Source: Myxococcota bacterium (GTDB taxonomy: Bacteria; Myxococcota_A; UBA9160; SMWR01). Taken from it: 64,000 bases of DNA. Shown here in pieces: positions 42,025 to 50,901 of this stretch. Each line of letters opens with the position of its first letter. Position 1 is the stretch's first letter. The stretch is taken from NCBI GenBank assembly GCA_039030075.1, contig JBCCEW010000005.1, positions 186,001 to 250,000 on the forward strand, in the 5' to 3' direction. The notes below the pieces were generated by a model, which was given only the letters and a program-made list of their open reading frames with translations, did not search any database and was not told the origin of the DNA. Position numbers and translations under genes: made by a program.

Positions 42025-43371
42025 TTGAGCCAGGCCTCCGACCCCGTCGAATCGGTCGACCAGCTGGTGTCCTTCCTCCGTGAGGGCGAAAAACCGCCCG
42101 AGCGCTGGAAGGTGGGCACCGAGCACGAGAAGATCGGCCTCTACACCGGCACCTGGGCGCCGGTTCCCTACGAAGGCGATCGCGGTATCGGCGCGCTGCT
42201 GCAGCGCATCGCCGAGCGCGAGCATTGGGAGCCGGTGTTCGAGGGGCCGAACCCGATCGCGCTCACCCACGAGGGCGCCAGCATCACGCTCGAGCCAGGC
42301 GGTCAGCTCGAGCTGTCGGGCGCGCCGCTTCGCACGATTCACGAGACCTGCGACGAGTTCCACACGCATCTCTCGCTGATGAAGCAGCTCTGCGAACCCT
42401 TCGGAATCGTCTTCCTCGGCCTCGGGATCAACCCGCTCTACCCGGTGAGCGAGATCCCGGTGATGCCGAAGGCCCGCTACCAGATCATGCGGCGCTACCT
42501 GCCCGGTCAGGGATCGCTGGCGCTCGAGATGATGTTCGCGACGGCCACCGTCCAGGCGAACTTCGACTTCGCCGACGAGGCCGACATGATCGAGAAGCTA
42601 CGCACCGCGCTGGCCGTCTCGCCGGTGGTATCGGCGATCTTCGCGAACTCGAGCCTCTCGGAGGGAAAGGCGAACGGCTTCGTGTCCCGGCGCATCCACG
42701 CCTGGCAGCACACGGATCCCGACCGCACGGGCATGCTCGACCTCGCCTTCTCCGAAGACTTCGGATACCGGAGCTACGTCGAGTGGGCGCTAGACGTACC
42801 GATGTTCTTCGTGATCCGGGACGGCACCTACCACGACGCCACCCAGCTCACCTTCCGCCAGTTCGTCGAGCGCGGTTTCGAGGGGCATCGGGCGACCCTG
42901 GTGGACTTCGACCGCCATCTGACCACCCTCTTCCCGGAAGTGCGATTGAAGCGCTTCCTCGAGGTGCGCGGCGCCGACGCGGTCCCGCCGGGCCTGACCT
43001 GTTCGCTGCCGGCGCTCTGGAAGGGCCTGCTCTACGACGCCCGCTCGCGCCAGGCCGCCTGGGATCGCGTGGCCCACCTGGGCTCCGAGGCCCGGGAGGC
43101 CGCCCGGGGTGACGTGGCTCGGCGTGGCCTCGCGGCGCGCTACGGTGAGGAGCCGGTCATCGAGATTGCCCGCGACCTCGCGCGCCTGGCCACCGAGGGC
43201 CTGGCGCGGATCGGGCACGCGGGTCGACGAGACGCCGACGAGACGGGATTCTTGGACCCCATCCACGAGCAGCTCGCGGAGGGGCGGAGCCCCGGTCAGG
43301 TCGTCGTCGAGCGTTGGGAAGGCGATTGGCAACGCTCGGTGGACCGGCTGATCGAGTACGCCCAATACTGA
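42025..43371 (+). CDS. gshA: Glutamate-cysteine ligase (plant/proteobacterial class)
   Basis: A 448-residue enzyme of the GCS2-type class found in plants and alphaproteobacteria, not the E. coli class. It has WKVGTEHEKIGL (the glutamate/metal site), ALTHEGASITLEPGGQLELSGAPL, GLGINPLYP, MPKARYQIMRRYLP and the FSEDFGYRSYVEWALDVPMFF segment. It joins glutamate and cysteine, the first step of glutathione synthesis, and so fits with the glutaredoxin and thioredoxin reductase genes at 46.3 kb. TTG start; no gshB in the window. Confidence 0.94.
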   Translation: MSQASDPVESVDQLVSFLREGEKPPERWKVGTEHEKIGLYTGTWAPVPYEGDRGIGALLQRIAEREHWEPVFEGPNPIALTHEGASITLEPGGQLELSGAPLRTIHETCDEFHTHLSLMKQLCEPFGIVFLGLGINPLYPVSEIPVMPKARYQIMRRYLPGQGSLALEMMFATATVQANFDFADEADMIEKLRTALAVSPVVSAIFANSSLSEGKANGFVSRRIHAWQHTDPDRTGMLDLAFSEDFGYRSYVEWALDVPMFFVIRDGTYHDATQLTFRQFVERGFEGHRATLVDFDRHLTTLFPEVRLKRFLEVRGADAVPPGLTCSLPALWKGLLYDARSRQAAWDRVAHLGSEAREAARGDVARRGLAARYGEEPVIEIARDLARLATEGLARIGHAGRRDADETGFLDPIHEQLAEGRSPGQVVVERWEGDWQRSVDRLIEYAQY

Positions 43372-43386
43372 ACCTTTGCGAGCCTG

Positions 43387-44517
43387 ATGAGTAACGACCG
43401 CCCGAGAATCCTGGTCGTCGACGACGAAGAAGCCATCCTCGAAACGATGAGCTTCACCTTCGAGGACGACTACGAGGTCCACACCTCGAACGATCCGCGT
43501 CGCGCCCTCGACGTGCTCGATCGTGATGGACCCTTCGCTGCGGTCCTGACCGACCAGCGCATGCCCGACATGAGCGGGGTCGAGTTCGTGGCCGAGGTGT
43601 GGCGGCGGCACCCGGCGACCGTGCGGATGATCCTCACCGGCTTCTCGGACATGGACGCCATCATCCAGGCGATCAACGACGGACACGTCTACGCCTACAT
43701 CACCAAGCCCTGGGAGCCGGACCAGCTCAAGCAGGTGATGAAGCAGGCCGTCGAGCATCATCACCTGGCCGTCGAGAACGAGCGCCTGCTCGGAGATCTC
43801 TCCCAGGCGAACCGCTTCCTCGAAGCGGTGATCGACGAGCTCGACTCCGGCGCGATCGCGCTCGACTCGGAAGACGTCATCCAGGCGGCGAATCGCCCGG
43901 TGCGGGAGTACTTCGACCTCTCCGAGGATCCGCGCGGACACTGCTTCAAGGACCTGCTCGAGGCCAAGGGGCTGGTGGCCGTGCGCGACGCGCTTCCCGC
44001 AGAGGCCGAGGACGACGACGTCACCTACCACGAGGTCGACGTCGACAACCACCGCTTCCGCGTCACCGCGCGCAAGCTCACCTCGGGCGGGGACGAGTTG
44101 GGTCGCGTGGTGCTGTTCCGAGAGATCTCCCACGAGCCGCTGCGCCGTCGCTTCGACGAGCTGGTCGACGGCTGGCTCGCTTCGTCCGAGTCGCTGCGCG
44201 GCGAGTTCGAAGCGGGGCGGGATCAGCTCGCCGAACTCTCCGAGTCGGTCCAGAAGTCGACGATCCAGTCGCCCGGCATGACCCAGCTGGCCGACCGGAT
44301 CTCGCGGGCTCGGACGTCCCTGGAGAACTGGCTGGCCGTCGATGACGCGCTCGCCCAGGAAGACTTCCCGGACGTTCAGGTGCTGCAGGACCGCATGCGC
44401 CTGGCCGGCGCACGTTGGCCGCTGGGTGAGCAGGTGCCCGAGCGGGTGTCGCGTCTGGCCCAGCGGGTGGTCGACTACTACGAGACGGGCGAGCAGACCC
44501 GCGAGACGACCCTGTAG
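43387..44517 (+). CDS. Response regulator with receiver and PAS-like domain
   Basis: A 376-residue protein. The N-terminal receiver (about 5-125) has the acidic pair DD at 12-13, phosphoacceptor D56 in VLTDQRMPDMSG, the LTGFSD threonine and the YITKPWEPDQL lysine. A coiled segment (ENERLLGDLSQAN) joins it to a PAS-like domain (about 145-265). The remaining about 110 residues are helical and charged with no output domain that I know. It is 49 bases before the membrane protein gene. No kinase is adjacent; a PAS-HisKA-receiver gene lies 3 kb away. Confidence 0.8.
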   Translation: MSNDRPRILVVDDEEAILETMSFTFEDDYEVHTSNDPRRALDVLDRDGPFAAVLTDQRMPDMSGVEFVAEVWRRHPATVRMILTGFSDMDAIIQAINDGHVYAYITKPWEPDQLKQVMKQAVEHHHLAVENERLLGDLSQANRFLEAVIDELDSGAIALDSEDVIQAANRPVREYFDLSEDPRGHCFKDLLEAKGLVAVRDALPAEAEDDDVTYHEVDVDNHRFRVTARKLTSGGDELGRVVLFREISHEPLRRRFDELVDGWLASSESLRGEFEAGRDQLAELSESVQKSTIQSPGMTQLADRISRARTSLENWLAVDDALAQEDFPDVQVLQDRMRLAGARWPLGEQVPERVSRLAQRVVDYYETGEQTRETTL

Positions 44518-44566
44518 TGCTCGCTGTGTGTCGCGCGCTGCGCCCCGAGCCGCCGATCGCGACGCC

Positions 44567-46228
44567 GTGACGCGCTCCACATCGATCCTCGACCGGCTCG
44601 AGCTGCGCGTCGAGCGCCTGCGGCTGACCTTCCGCCTCACCTATGCCTTCCACGCGCGCGAGGTGCGCTTCGAGTGCGATCGCGGCGAGGGCTTCGAGCG
44701 CGTCTTCCCCGAGACGTTCTCGTTCCACATCGCCCGCCACGATCCTGCCGAACTCTTCCTGCAGCTGGTCGACCTCTCGGAGAATCCGCGGCTGTTGGCG
44801 CCCGGCGCCCGCAAGCGCGACACCGAACTCCTGGTCTCGCGTCTGGTGCTGGCGCTACCGCGCTACCTCGAGGGCGTGCTCGACCGACTGGAAACCGACG
44901 AACGCCTCGACCCGAAGCGGCTCGAGAACGTCTACGCCGACATGGCGCTGCTGAGTGAGCTCGTCGTGCGTTTCGCCGACGAGCGCCTCCACACCGAGCA
45001 GCCCGGACTGCAGCTCTCGGTCTTCCACCTGCGCAAGCTCCTCTACCGCGGCCTCGACGCGCTCGTGCGGCGCCGGGTGTCGGCAGAGACGCTCCAGGGC
45101 TACGTCAGCGGAGCGCTCGATCCTGTCGACCCGGCCGACGACCTCTCCGAGGCCGGCTTCGCCCACGCCCTCGAATCCGACGACACGGAGACCCGAGAGC
45201 GCATCCTTCTGCGGCTCAGCGAACGCGCCTTCTACCGCTGGCTCGACGAGGTCTGTCTCGACGAGTCGAACGGCGCCTTCGAGAGCGAGAACTCGCCCTT
45301 CGCGTCGCGCGAGACCGAAGTGATGGCGGTGATCCATCGGGAGGGCGGCGACGTCGTCGAGCGCGGCCGGGACCTCACGCCCTACCTGCGGCGCCGCGGC
45401 AACCGCGACGTGGTGCGCCTGCTCGGGCGGCTCGAGGCCTGGTTCCTGCGCCAGTACGATATCCATCACGCGGCATCGATGATCCAGCACGCCGATCACA
45501 TCGCGAACCGCCGCGACGATACGGACAGCGTGTTGTCGCGCCATCGCACGCGCAGCTACGTGGCGGTGCTGACGGCCATCGTCGGGCCCTTCGCGCTCGC
45601 GGCCTTCTTCTACGACGAGGCACCGCGCTTCTTCGACTGGCTCTCCGCGGTCCAGATCGGAGTGACCAGTCTGCTGGTCGGATGGTTCCTGTTCTACCGG
45701 TTCCTGTGGAAACGGGACCTCACCCTGTTCCACGCGTCGGTGCCCCGCATCATGGCGGGAATCATCGTCGGCTACCTGCCGATCTTCTTCATCGACGAGG
45801 TGTGGAGCCTCGCTGCACGTCCCTGGCCCACGCTGCTCTTGATCGTGGTGCTACTGGGGACGACCACGCTGCTCTACATCTATATCGAGGTGCAGCGTCG
45901 GCTCGGCGAGAGCCAGGCCGCGATCGCCCGCGCCCGACAGATCTTCCTGCTGGGCGTACTACAGGCGTCCGGCATCGGCGTGATCCTGACCGGTGTGATC
46001 GGTCGCTTCATGGCTGCACGCAACTGGCAGGGAGGCGACGCGGAGATGAGCGTCGAGTCGCTGCGCGCCGCGGCGGACCCCTTCATCGGGCAGCTCCCGG
46101 TCGCACTCGGGGTCGAGCCGCTCTACGTGTTCCCGTCGGCGGTGATGATGATGGCATTCATGTCGTTCTTCATCGGCACGTTCCTGCAGCTGATGTGGGA
46201 GGAGTTGCCGATCACCGAGCCGCTCTAG
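44567..46228 (+). CDS. Six-helix membrane protein of unknown function
   Basis: A 553-residue protein with a large soluble N-terminal part (about 1-320, mostly helical, rich in Arg/Glu, for example ERLRLTFRLTYAFHAREVRFECDRG) followed by six membrane helices (roughly residues 325-345, 355-375, 387-405, 413-433, 448-468, 520-542). The GTG at 44567 is chosen; another in-frame GTG is at 44528, and no strong ribosome binding site separates them. The cytosolic-looking N-terminus and immediate position after a response regulator suggest a signalling partner. The family is not recognised. Confidence 0.6.
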   Translation: MTRSTSILDRLELRVERLRLTFRLTYAFHAREVRFECDRGEGFERVFPETFSFHIARHDPAELFLQLVDLSENPRLLAPGARKRDTELLVSRLVLALPRYLEGVLDRLETDERLDPKRLENVYADMALLSELVVRFADERLHTEQPGLQLSVFHLRKLLYRGLDALVRRRVSAETLQGYVSGALDPVDPADDLSEAGFAHALESDDTETRERILLRLSERAFYRWLDEVCLDESNGAFESENSPFASRETEVMAVIHREGGDVVERGRDLTPYLRRRGNRDVVRLLGRLEAWFLRQYDIHHAASMIQHADHIANRRDDTDSVLSRHRTRSYVAVLTAIVGPFALAAFFYDEAPRFFDWLSAVQIGVTSLLVGWFLFYRFLWKRDLTLFHASVPRIMAGIIVGYLPIFFIDEVWSLAARPWPTLLLIVVLLGTTTLLYIYIEVQRRLGESQAAIARARQIFLLGVLQASGIGVILTGVIGRFMAARNWQGGDAEMSVESLRAAADPFIGQLPVALGVEPLYVFPSAVMMMAFMSFFIGTFLQLMWEELPITEPL

Positions 46229-46268
46229 CCGGGCGCCCGCTTCCGCGCGGGCCCGTGGCTGCACCCCT

Positions 46269-46298
46269 TTGGTGAGCCCGGCATCGAATCTCTATTCT
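46269..46298 (+). promoter_or_regulatory. Possible promoter of grxC-trxB
   Basis: TTGGTG, an 18-base spacer and TATTCT lie 41 bases before the grxC start, after a GC-rich hairpin. The -35 element matches only three of six positions, so this is a weak call. Confidence 0.35.
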
Positions 46299-46338
46299 GT
46301 CGCGCGGCCCCGCGGCCCGCGGAAAGGCATGAAACGGC

Positions 46339-46602
46339 ATGGCGAAGATTCAGGTCTACGCGACCTCCTGGTGCCCGTACTGCAACCGCGCGAAAGCGCT
46401 GTTGGAGTCGAAGGGGGTGACCTGGGATGAAGTCGATCTCGACGAGGAGCCCGGTCGGCGCCAGGAGATGATCGAGCGCACGGGCGGACGCACGAGCGTC
46501 CCCCAGATCTGGATCGACGGGGATCACGTGGGTGGCTGTGACGAATTGATGGCCCTCGATGCCGCGGGCCGCCTGGACGCACTCTTGCAGGGGAACGCAT
46601 GA
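46339..46602 (+). CDS. grxC: Glutaredoxin
   Basis: An 87-residue glutaredoxin of standard size with the redox pair CPYC (positions about 12-15), the conserved SVPQIWIDG cis-proline segment and GGCDELMALD for glutathione contact. It reduces disulfides with glutathione, whose synthesis enzyme (gshA) is 3 kb upstream. It overlaps trxB by four bases (ATGA), so the two are cotranslated. Confidence 0.96.
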   Translation: MAKIQVYATSWCPYCNRAKALLESKGVTWDEVDLDEEPGRRQEMIERTGGRTSVPQIWIDGDHVGGCDELMALDAAGRLDALLQGNA

Positions 46603-47534
46603 GCGATACGGAACATCGAAAGGTCGTGATCGTCGGCAGTGGGCCGGCGGGCTATACCGCGGCGATCTACGCCGCTCGGGCAGAGCTCGAGCCGGTGGTG
46701 GTGGCGGGACTCCAGTTCGGCGGGCAGCTGATGCTGACCACCGACGTCGAGAACTACCCGGGATTCCCGGACGGCGTGACCGGGCCCGAGATGATGGAGC
46801 TCTTCCAGAAGCAGGCCGAACGCTTCGGCGCCGAGGTGCTGCTCGAAGACGCGACCGAGGTCTCGTTGACCGCGCCCCCGTTCCAGATCAAGACGGCTTC
46901 GCGCAGCTTCAGCGCCGACGCGGTCATCCTGGCCACCGGTGCGTCGGCGCGTTGGTTGGGCCTGCCGTCGGAGGAGAGGCTCACCAACCAGGGCGTGTCG
47001 GCCTGCGCCACCTGCGATGGCGCGCTCTACCGCGGCAAGCCGATGGCGGTGGTCGGTGGCGGCGACACGGCCATGGAAGAGGCGCTCTTCCTCACCCGCT
47101 TCGCGACGGAGGTGACCGTCGTGCATCGCCGCGACGCCCTGCGTGCGTCGAAGATCATGCAGGAGCGTGCCCTCGATCACGAGAAGATCTCCTTCGCCTG
47201 GAACTCGGAGGTCGATGAGGTGCTGGGCGACGAGTTCGTGACCGGCGTCCGGCTGCTCGACACCCAGACCGGTGAGAAGCGCGAGGTGCCGGTCGAGGCG
47301 CTCTTCATCGCGATCGGCCACAAGCCGAACACGGATCTGTTTACCGGCCAGATCGACCTCGACGACACCGGCTACATCAAGACGACGAAGGGCACCTACA
47401 CCTCGAGCGAAGGGGTCTTCGCCTGCGGGGACGCGATGGACCCGATCTATCGTCAGGCGGTCACCGCCGCGGGAACGGGCTGCATGGCGGCCATCGACGC
47501 CGAGCGTTGGCTCGCGGAGCGTGGGCTGGCCTGA
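46599..47534 (+). CDS. trxB: Thioredoxin reductase
   Basis: A 311-residue flavoenzyme with two nucleotide-binding motifs (VIVGSGPAGYTAAIYAAR and AVVGGGDTAMEEALFL) and the redox-active pair in ACATCDGALY. It passes electrons from NADPH to thioredoxin, or possibly to the adjacent glutaredoxin-like protein. Length and domain order are typical of the low-molecular-weight class. The GCFACGD-type C-terminal FAD segment is present as GVFACGDAMD. Confidence 0.96.
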   Translation: MSDTEHRKVVIVGSGPAGYTAAIYAARAELEPVVVAGLQFGGQLMLTTDVENYPGFPDGVTGPEMMELFQKQAERFGAEVLLEDATEVSLTAPPFQIKTASRSFSADAVILATGASARWLGLPSEERLTNQGVSACATCDGALYRGKPMAVVGGGDTAMEEALFLTRFATEVTVVHRRDALRASKIMQERALDHEKISFAWNSEVDEVLGDEFVTGVRLLDTQTGEKREVPVEALFIAIGHKPNTDLFTGQIDLDDTGYIKTTKGTYTSSEGVFACGDAMDPIYRQAVTAAGTGCMAAIDAERWLAERGLA

Positions 47535-47583
47535 CCCGACCACTTGCCTTGCCGACCCCAAAAGGGTTTAGACTGGTGCGCCC

Positions 47584-48657
47584 ATGAGCCTCAAGAAAGA
47601 GGACCTCGAGCGCCTGATCGCGCGATCCACCGACATCGTGGTCGCCACGAGTCGCGAGGGGAGAGTCGTCTACTACAACGACGGCGCGTCGCGCATCCTG
47701 GGCTACCGGTCGGCCGAGATCCTCGGGCAGGAAGTCGTATCGCTGTACCCCTCGCTGGAAGAGGCGAAGCGGGTGATGAAGGCGATTCGCGAGCCGGGAC
47801 ACGGCGGCGCCGGTGTCTGCGACAGCTTGCAGACCGTGTTCCGCTCGAAGGCCGGTGACGAGATCCCGGTAGCGATCTCTGGAACGCTCCTCCACGACGC
47901 GGAGGGAGCCGAGGACGGCACGATCGGCTTTGCAAAGGATCTGACCCAGATCCTCCGGAAAGACCAGCTGGCCACCCTCGGTGAGGTCGCAATCGGCCTG
48001 TCCCACGAGATCAACAACCCGCTGGGCGTGATCGTGAATCAGCTCGAGTTGCTCGAGCGCGAGGTGTTCCAGCTCGCCGGCGACGCAGACGCCAGCGTCG
48101 AGTGCGAGCGGATCGACGCCATGCGCCGCGAGATCGAGCGCATCTCCGGGATCCTGTCGCGCCTGGGCGAGATGGTCGAGACCGAGAGCTACGAGACCAT
48201 CGCCTACGCGGGACCGGCGCGGATGATCGACCTGCGCGAGCGGCGCGCGCTCCCCGAGGCGCCGAAGCTCTCCGGGGTGCGGGTACTCGTGGTCGACGAC
48301 GATCTGGGCATCTGTCACTCCATTCAGGAGATCCTGAGCGCTGCCGGCTGTGAGGTGACGACCGCCAACGATGGCGCGGCGGGCCTGCGCTGCGCCCAGG
48401 AAGAAGCCGTGGACGTGGTGCTCTCGGACGTCGTGATGCCCGAGATGGACGGCTACGAGCTCTACACCCGGCTTCGCGAGTCGCGTCCCGCCCTGCCGGT
48501 GCTGATGATGACCGCCTTCCACTACGACCGGGACCACATCATCAAGCGCAGTCGGATCGAAGGTCTCGAGGGCGTGATCTTCAAGAAGCCCGTCGACCCG
48601 AAGCGGTTGATCGAGGTGATCGAACAGACCGTCGACGCGACGAAGCGCGACGCCTAG
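47584..48657 (+). CDS. PAS-HisKA-receiver protein lacking a kinase ATPase domain
   Basis: A 357-residue protein. A PAS domain (about 10-120) precedes a dimerisation/phosphoacceptor domain with an intact H-box LSHEINNPLGV (H141) and a second helix to about residue 200. A receiver follows directly (about 230-350; acidic D238-D240, phosphoacceptor D282 in SDVVMPEMDG, K334-335). The HATPase_c domain that should lie between HisKA and receiver is absent: only about 25 residues separate them. Such a protein cannot autophosphorylate and may be a phosphotransfer intermediate. Its last four bases overlap comF, which converges. Confidence 0.8.
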   Translation: MSLKKEDLERLIARSTDIVVATSREGRVVYYNDGASRILGYRSAEILGQEVVSLYPSLEEAKRVMKAIREPGHGGAGVCDSLQTVFRSKAGDEIPVAISGTLLHDAEGAEDGTIGFAKDLTQILRKDQLATLGEVAIGLSHEINNPLGVIVNQLELLEREVFQLAGDADASVECERIDAMRREIERISGILSRLGEMVETESYETIAYAGPARMIDLRERRALPEAPKLSGVRVLVVDDDLGICHSIQEILSAAGCEVTTANDGAAGLRCAQEEAVDVVLSDVVMPEMDGYELYTRLRESRPALPVLMMTAFHYDRDHIIKRSRIEGLEGVIFKKPVDPKRLIEVIEQTVDATKRDA

Positions 48658-49403
48658 TCGGCGCGCGCCGCCGTGCGTGCGGCACACACGCCGACCACCC
48701 GCTCGGCCCCCGCAGCACGCGCCACCCGCGCGGTTTCCCGAAGCGTTGCGCCGGTGGTGACGACGTCGTCGACGATCCAGAGCGTTCCCGACAGCGCGCG
48801 CCGGGACGCGATCGCGCCGGCGAGGTTGCGACGCCGCGCCGCGGCGCTCATCCCCGTCTGGCTGGGCGTGGCGCGGGTGCGCACCAGGGCATCCACGGAC
48901 ACGGGGACGCCCAGGTGTCGCGCCACGTGTTGCGCCAGGAGGCCAGCGGGCTGAAAGCCGCGCTCGCGCACACGGCGCGGATGGAGCGGTACGGGAACCA
49001 CGAGGTCCGGCGCGCCGCGCGTGCGGGCCACGGCCGCTTCGATCAGCCAGCGCGTCGCGGCTTCGGGCTTGGGGTCGAGACCCCGCCAGCCGCGCGCCGG
49101 GTACTTGAAGGCCGCGATCCAATCCGAGACCGGCGGTTCCCACCACGCCGCGGCGATGGCGCCGCCGAGGGGATCCCCGGTTGGACGCGTGCCACAGGCG
49201 TCGCCGCGGCCCTCGTGGGCCTGGCAGTGGGGGCAGACCGAGGTGGCGATCCAGGGGACGCCCCGCTGGCAGTCGGCACACACCACCGCGTGCTCTGCGG
49301 GGGTGCGGCCGCCGCAGCCCGCACAGGCGCGCGGGAACAGGGCGGCGAGGTCGCCGGGGCGCGGACGGAGCGAGGCCCAGGTGCGGGCCAGAAGGCGCTT
49401 CAT
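48654..49403 (-). CDS. comF: ComF-family phosphoribosyltransferase-like protein
   Basis: A 249-residue protein with an N-terminal zinc-finger-like set of cysteines (CAGCGG, CADCQRG, CPHC) and a C-terminal phosphoribosyltransferase fold with the PRPP loop LWIVDDVVTTGATL. ComF/GntX proteins are linked to DNA uptake or nucleotide salvage, but their reaction is unsettled. The order VPVPLHPRRVRERGFQPA before the loop is typical of the family. It is divergent from the DUF6356-like gene across an AT-rich gap. Confidence 0.9.
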   Translation of the reverse strand: MKRLLARTWASLRPRPGDLAALFPRACAGCGGRTPAEHAVVCADCQRGVPWIATSVCPHCQAHEGRGDACGTRPTGDPLGGAIAAAWWEPPVSDWIAAFKYPARGWRGLDPKPEAATRWLIEAAVARTRGAPDLVVPVPLHPRRVRERGFQPAGLLAQHVARHLGVPVSVDALVRTRATPSQTGMSAAARRRNLAGAIASRRALSGTLWIVDDVVTTGATLRETARVARAAGAERVVGVCAARTAARAD

Positions 49404-49466
49404 GGCGAGAACCCAGGACCGGGTCCGCCAGGCTAGCCCCGCTGGGTCCCCGGGGCCTGCGTATCA

Positions 49467-49482
49467 TAATCTCCCAAGATTA
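49467..49482. repeat. AT-rich inverted repeat between comF and the DUF6356-like gene
   Basis: TAATCT and AGATTA flank CCCA in a 138-base gap whose middle is unusually AT-rich for this genome (about 49461-49540). It is a likely protein-binding site for one or both divergent genes. No well-spaced promoter could be fixed. Confidence 0.45.
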
Positions 49483-49541
49483 CGTTCTTTCTTCCCTGAT
49501 TTTGAGAGAATTTCGAGCAGCAACGATCCGATACTCACTGT

Positions 49542-49820
49542 ATGCGCTCGCCGATCCCTACGCCGTTCGCGTCCGCCTGGGTCGCCTGGTTCCAGGCGCA
49601 CCCGCGCCAGGTCGGGGAATCCTACGGCGAGCACTGGTGGGCGGCGGCCCGCATTGGGGGGCGCCTGATCCGGGCGGGGCTGGCGTGCTGGCTCCACGCC
49701 TGGGTGCCGGCCTGGTGTACGCGCACGGCGAGCTGCGAGGTCCAAGGCCTCGCGCGGGAGATGGCTGCGCGCGGCGGTGGCGCCGGCCTCGACTCAGCCG
49801 GCCGCGGCGAGGGCGGGTAG
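49542..49820 (+). CDS. DUF6356-like small membrane-associated protein
   Basis: A 92-residue protein. The segment AWFQAHPRQVGESYGEHWWAA followed by a hydrophobic stretch (ARIGGRLIRAGLACWLHAWVPAW) matches the pattern I associate with the DUF6356 family (HP-x2-VGESY-x-EH, then a membrane helix ending in a His-containing HAxxPxx). Function is unknown. The last about 20 residues are Gly/Ala/Arg-rich, and the end overlaps the rsfS stop region on the opposite strand by 27 bases. Confidence 0.6.
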   Translation: MRSPIPTPFASAWVAWFQAHPRQVGESYGEHWWAAARIGGRLIRAGLACWLHAWVPAWCTRTASCEVQGLAREMAARGGGAGLDSAGRGEGG

Positions 49821-50165
49821 GTCGAGCGAGGTCGCGTCGCTCCACAGCCGCTCGAGGTCGTAGGACTCGCGCACGTCGGGCTGGAAGACGTGGACGATCA
49901 CGTCGCCCAGGTCGATCAGCACCCAGCGCGCTTCGTCGTAGCCCTCGACGCCGATCGGCTTCTCGCCGCGCACCGAGGCCGCCTCGCGAATCGAATCGGC
50001 CACCGAGCGTGCGTGTCGGTCCGACGTGCCCGTCGCGAGTACGAAGGTATCGGCGTAGGAGGTGAGCTCGCGGACGTCGAGGGCGACCAGCTCGACCGCC
50101 TTCTTGTCCTGCGCTGCTTCGATGATCCAGCCTGCGCGTTCCAGCTGTTCCGCTCGCTCCGCCAT
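49794..50165 (-). CDS. rsfS: Ribosomal silencing factor RsfS
   Basis: A 123-residue protein with the RsfS/DUF143 core: AAQDKKAVELVALDVRELTSYADTFVLATGTSDRHARSVAD, then WVLIDLGDVIVHVFQPDVRESYDLERLW. It binds L14 on the large ribosomal subunit and blocks joining when nutrients are scarce. It is the last gene of the rng-to-rsfS run, 70 bases after nadD. The C-terminus is short and Ala-rich. Confidence 0.95.
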   Translation of the reverse strand: MAERAEQLERAGWIIEAAQDKKAVELVALDVRELTSYADTFVLATGTSDRHARSVADSIREAASVRGEKPIGVEGYDEARWVLIDLGDVIVHVFQPDVRESYDLERLWSDATSLDLPALAAAG

Positions 50166-50235
50166 GACGCTCCTGCTTCGTTCCTCGGCTGCTTCTGGGT
50201 CGTCGAACTTCCGGGAAGCCCGACTTCTGGGACGT

Positions 50236-50901
50236 TCAACCTTCCCCTAGAGCGTAGACGCCGCGGGCCTCGATGTCTCGGCGCACGGCGCTGGGGACCA
50301 GGTAGTGAATCGAGCGGCCCTCGCGCAGGCGCGCCCGGATGTCCGAAGACGAGATCTCGAGGGCCGAGATCGAGACCGCCGAGACGGCGCCGCCCGTCGC
50401 CCGGTGGGTGGCGATCTGGCCGCTCGCTGCGATCTCGAAGTCGGGGCGCATTGCCTCGGGAATCCAATCGCGCAGGTCACCCGGGGTGCCCGGCCGGGTC
50501 ATCACCGCAAAGTCGGCGAGACCGAACAGCTGCTTCGGTTCGCGCCAGGTGCCCAACAACATGAAGGCATCGCTGCCGATCAGGAAGACGGGTCGGGCGC
50601 CGGGATGCTGCTCGGCCAGGGCGCGCAGGGTGTCGACCGTGTAGGAGGCACCGCCGCGCCGCACCTCGAGATCGCACGCCTCGAAGCGCGGGTCGTCGGT
50701 ACACACGCGCTCGACCCAGGCCAGGCGGAGCTCCGCCGGCGCGACCGGATCTTCCCCGGAGCCCTGCTTGTGCGGCGGCTGGGCCGACGGCACCAGGAGC
50801 ACGCGTTCGAGCTCCAGGCGCTCGGCCACCTCGGTCGCGGCGCGCAGGTGGCCGAAGTGGATCGGGTTGAACGTGCCCCCGAGGACCCCGAAGCGGTTCA
50901 T
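50236..50901 (-). CDS. nadD: Nicotinate-nucleotide adenylyltransferase
   Basis: A 221-residue nucleotidyltransferase. GVLGGTFNPIHFGHLRAATEV carries the HxGH motif that binds ATP, and SALEISSSDIRARLREGRSIHYLVP carries the ISSTxIR motif. It makes deamido-NAD from nicotinate mononucleotide. Its ATG overlaps the proA stop by four bases. Confidence 0.95.
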   Translation of the reverse strand: MNRFGVLGGTFNPIHFGHLRAATEVAERLELERVLLVPSAQPPHKQGSGEDPVAPAELRLAWVERVCTDDPRFEACDLEVRRGGASYTVDTLRALAEQHPGARPVFLIGSDAFMLLGTWREPKQLFGLADFAVMTRPGTPGDLRDWIPEAMRPDFEIAASGQIATHRATGGAVSAVSISALEISSSDIRARLREGRSIHYLVPSAVRRDIEARGVYALGEG

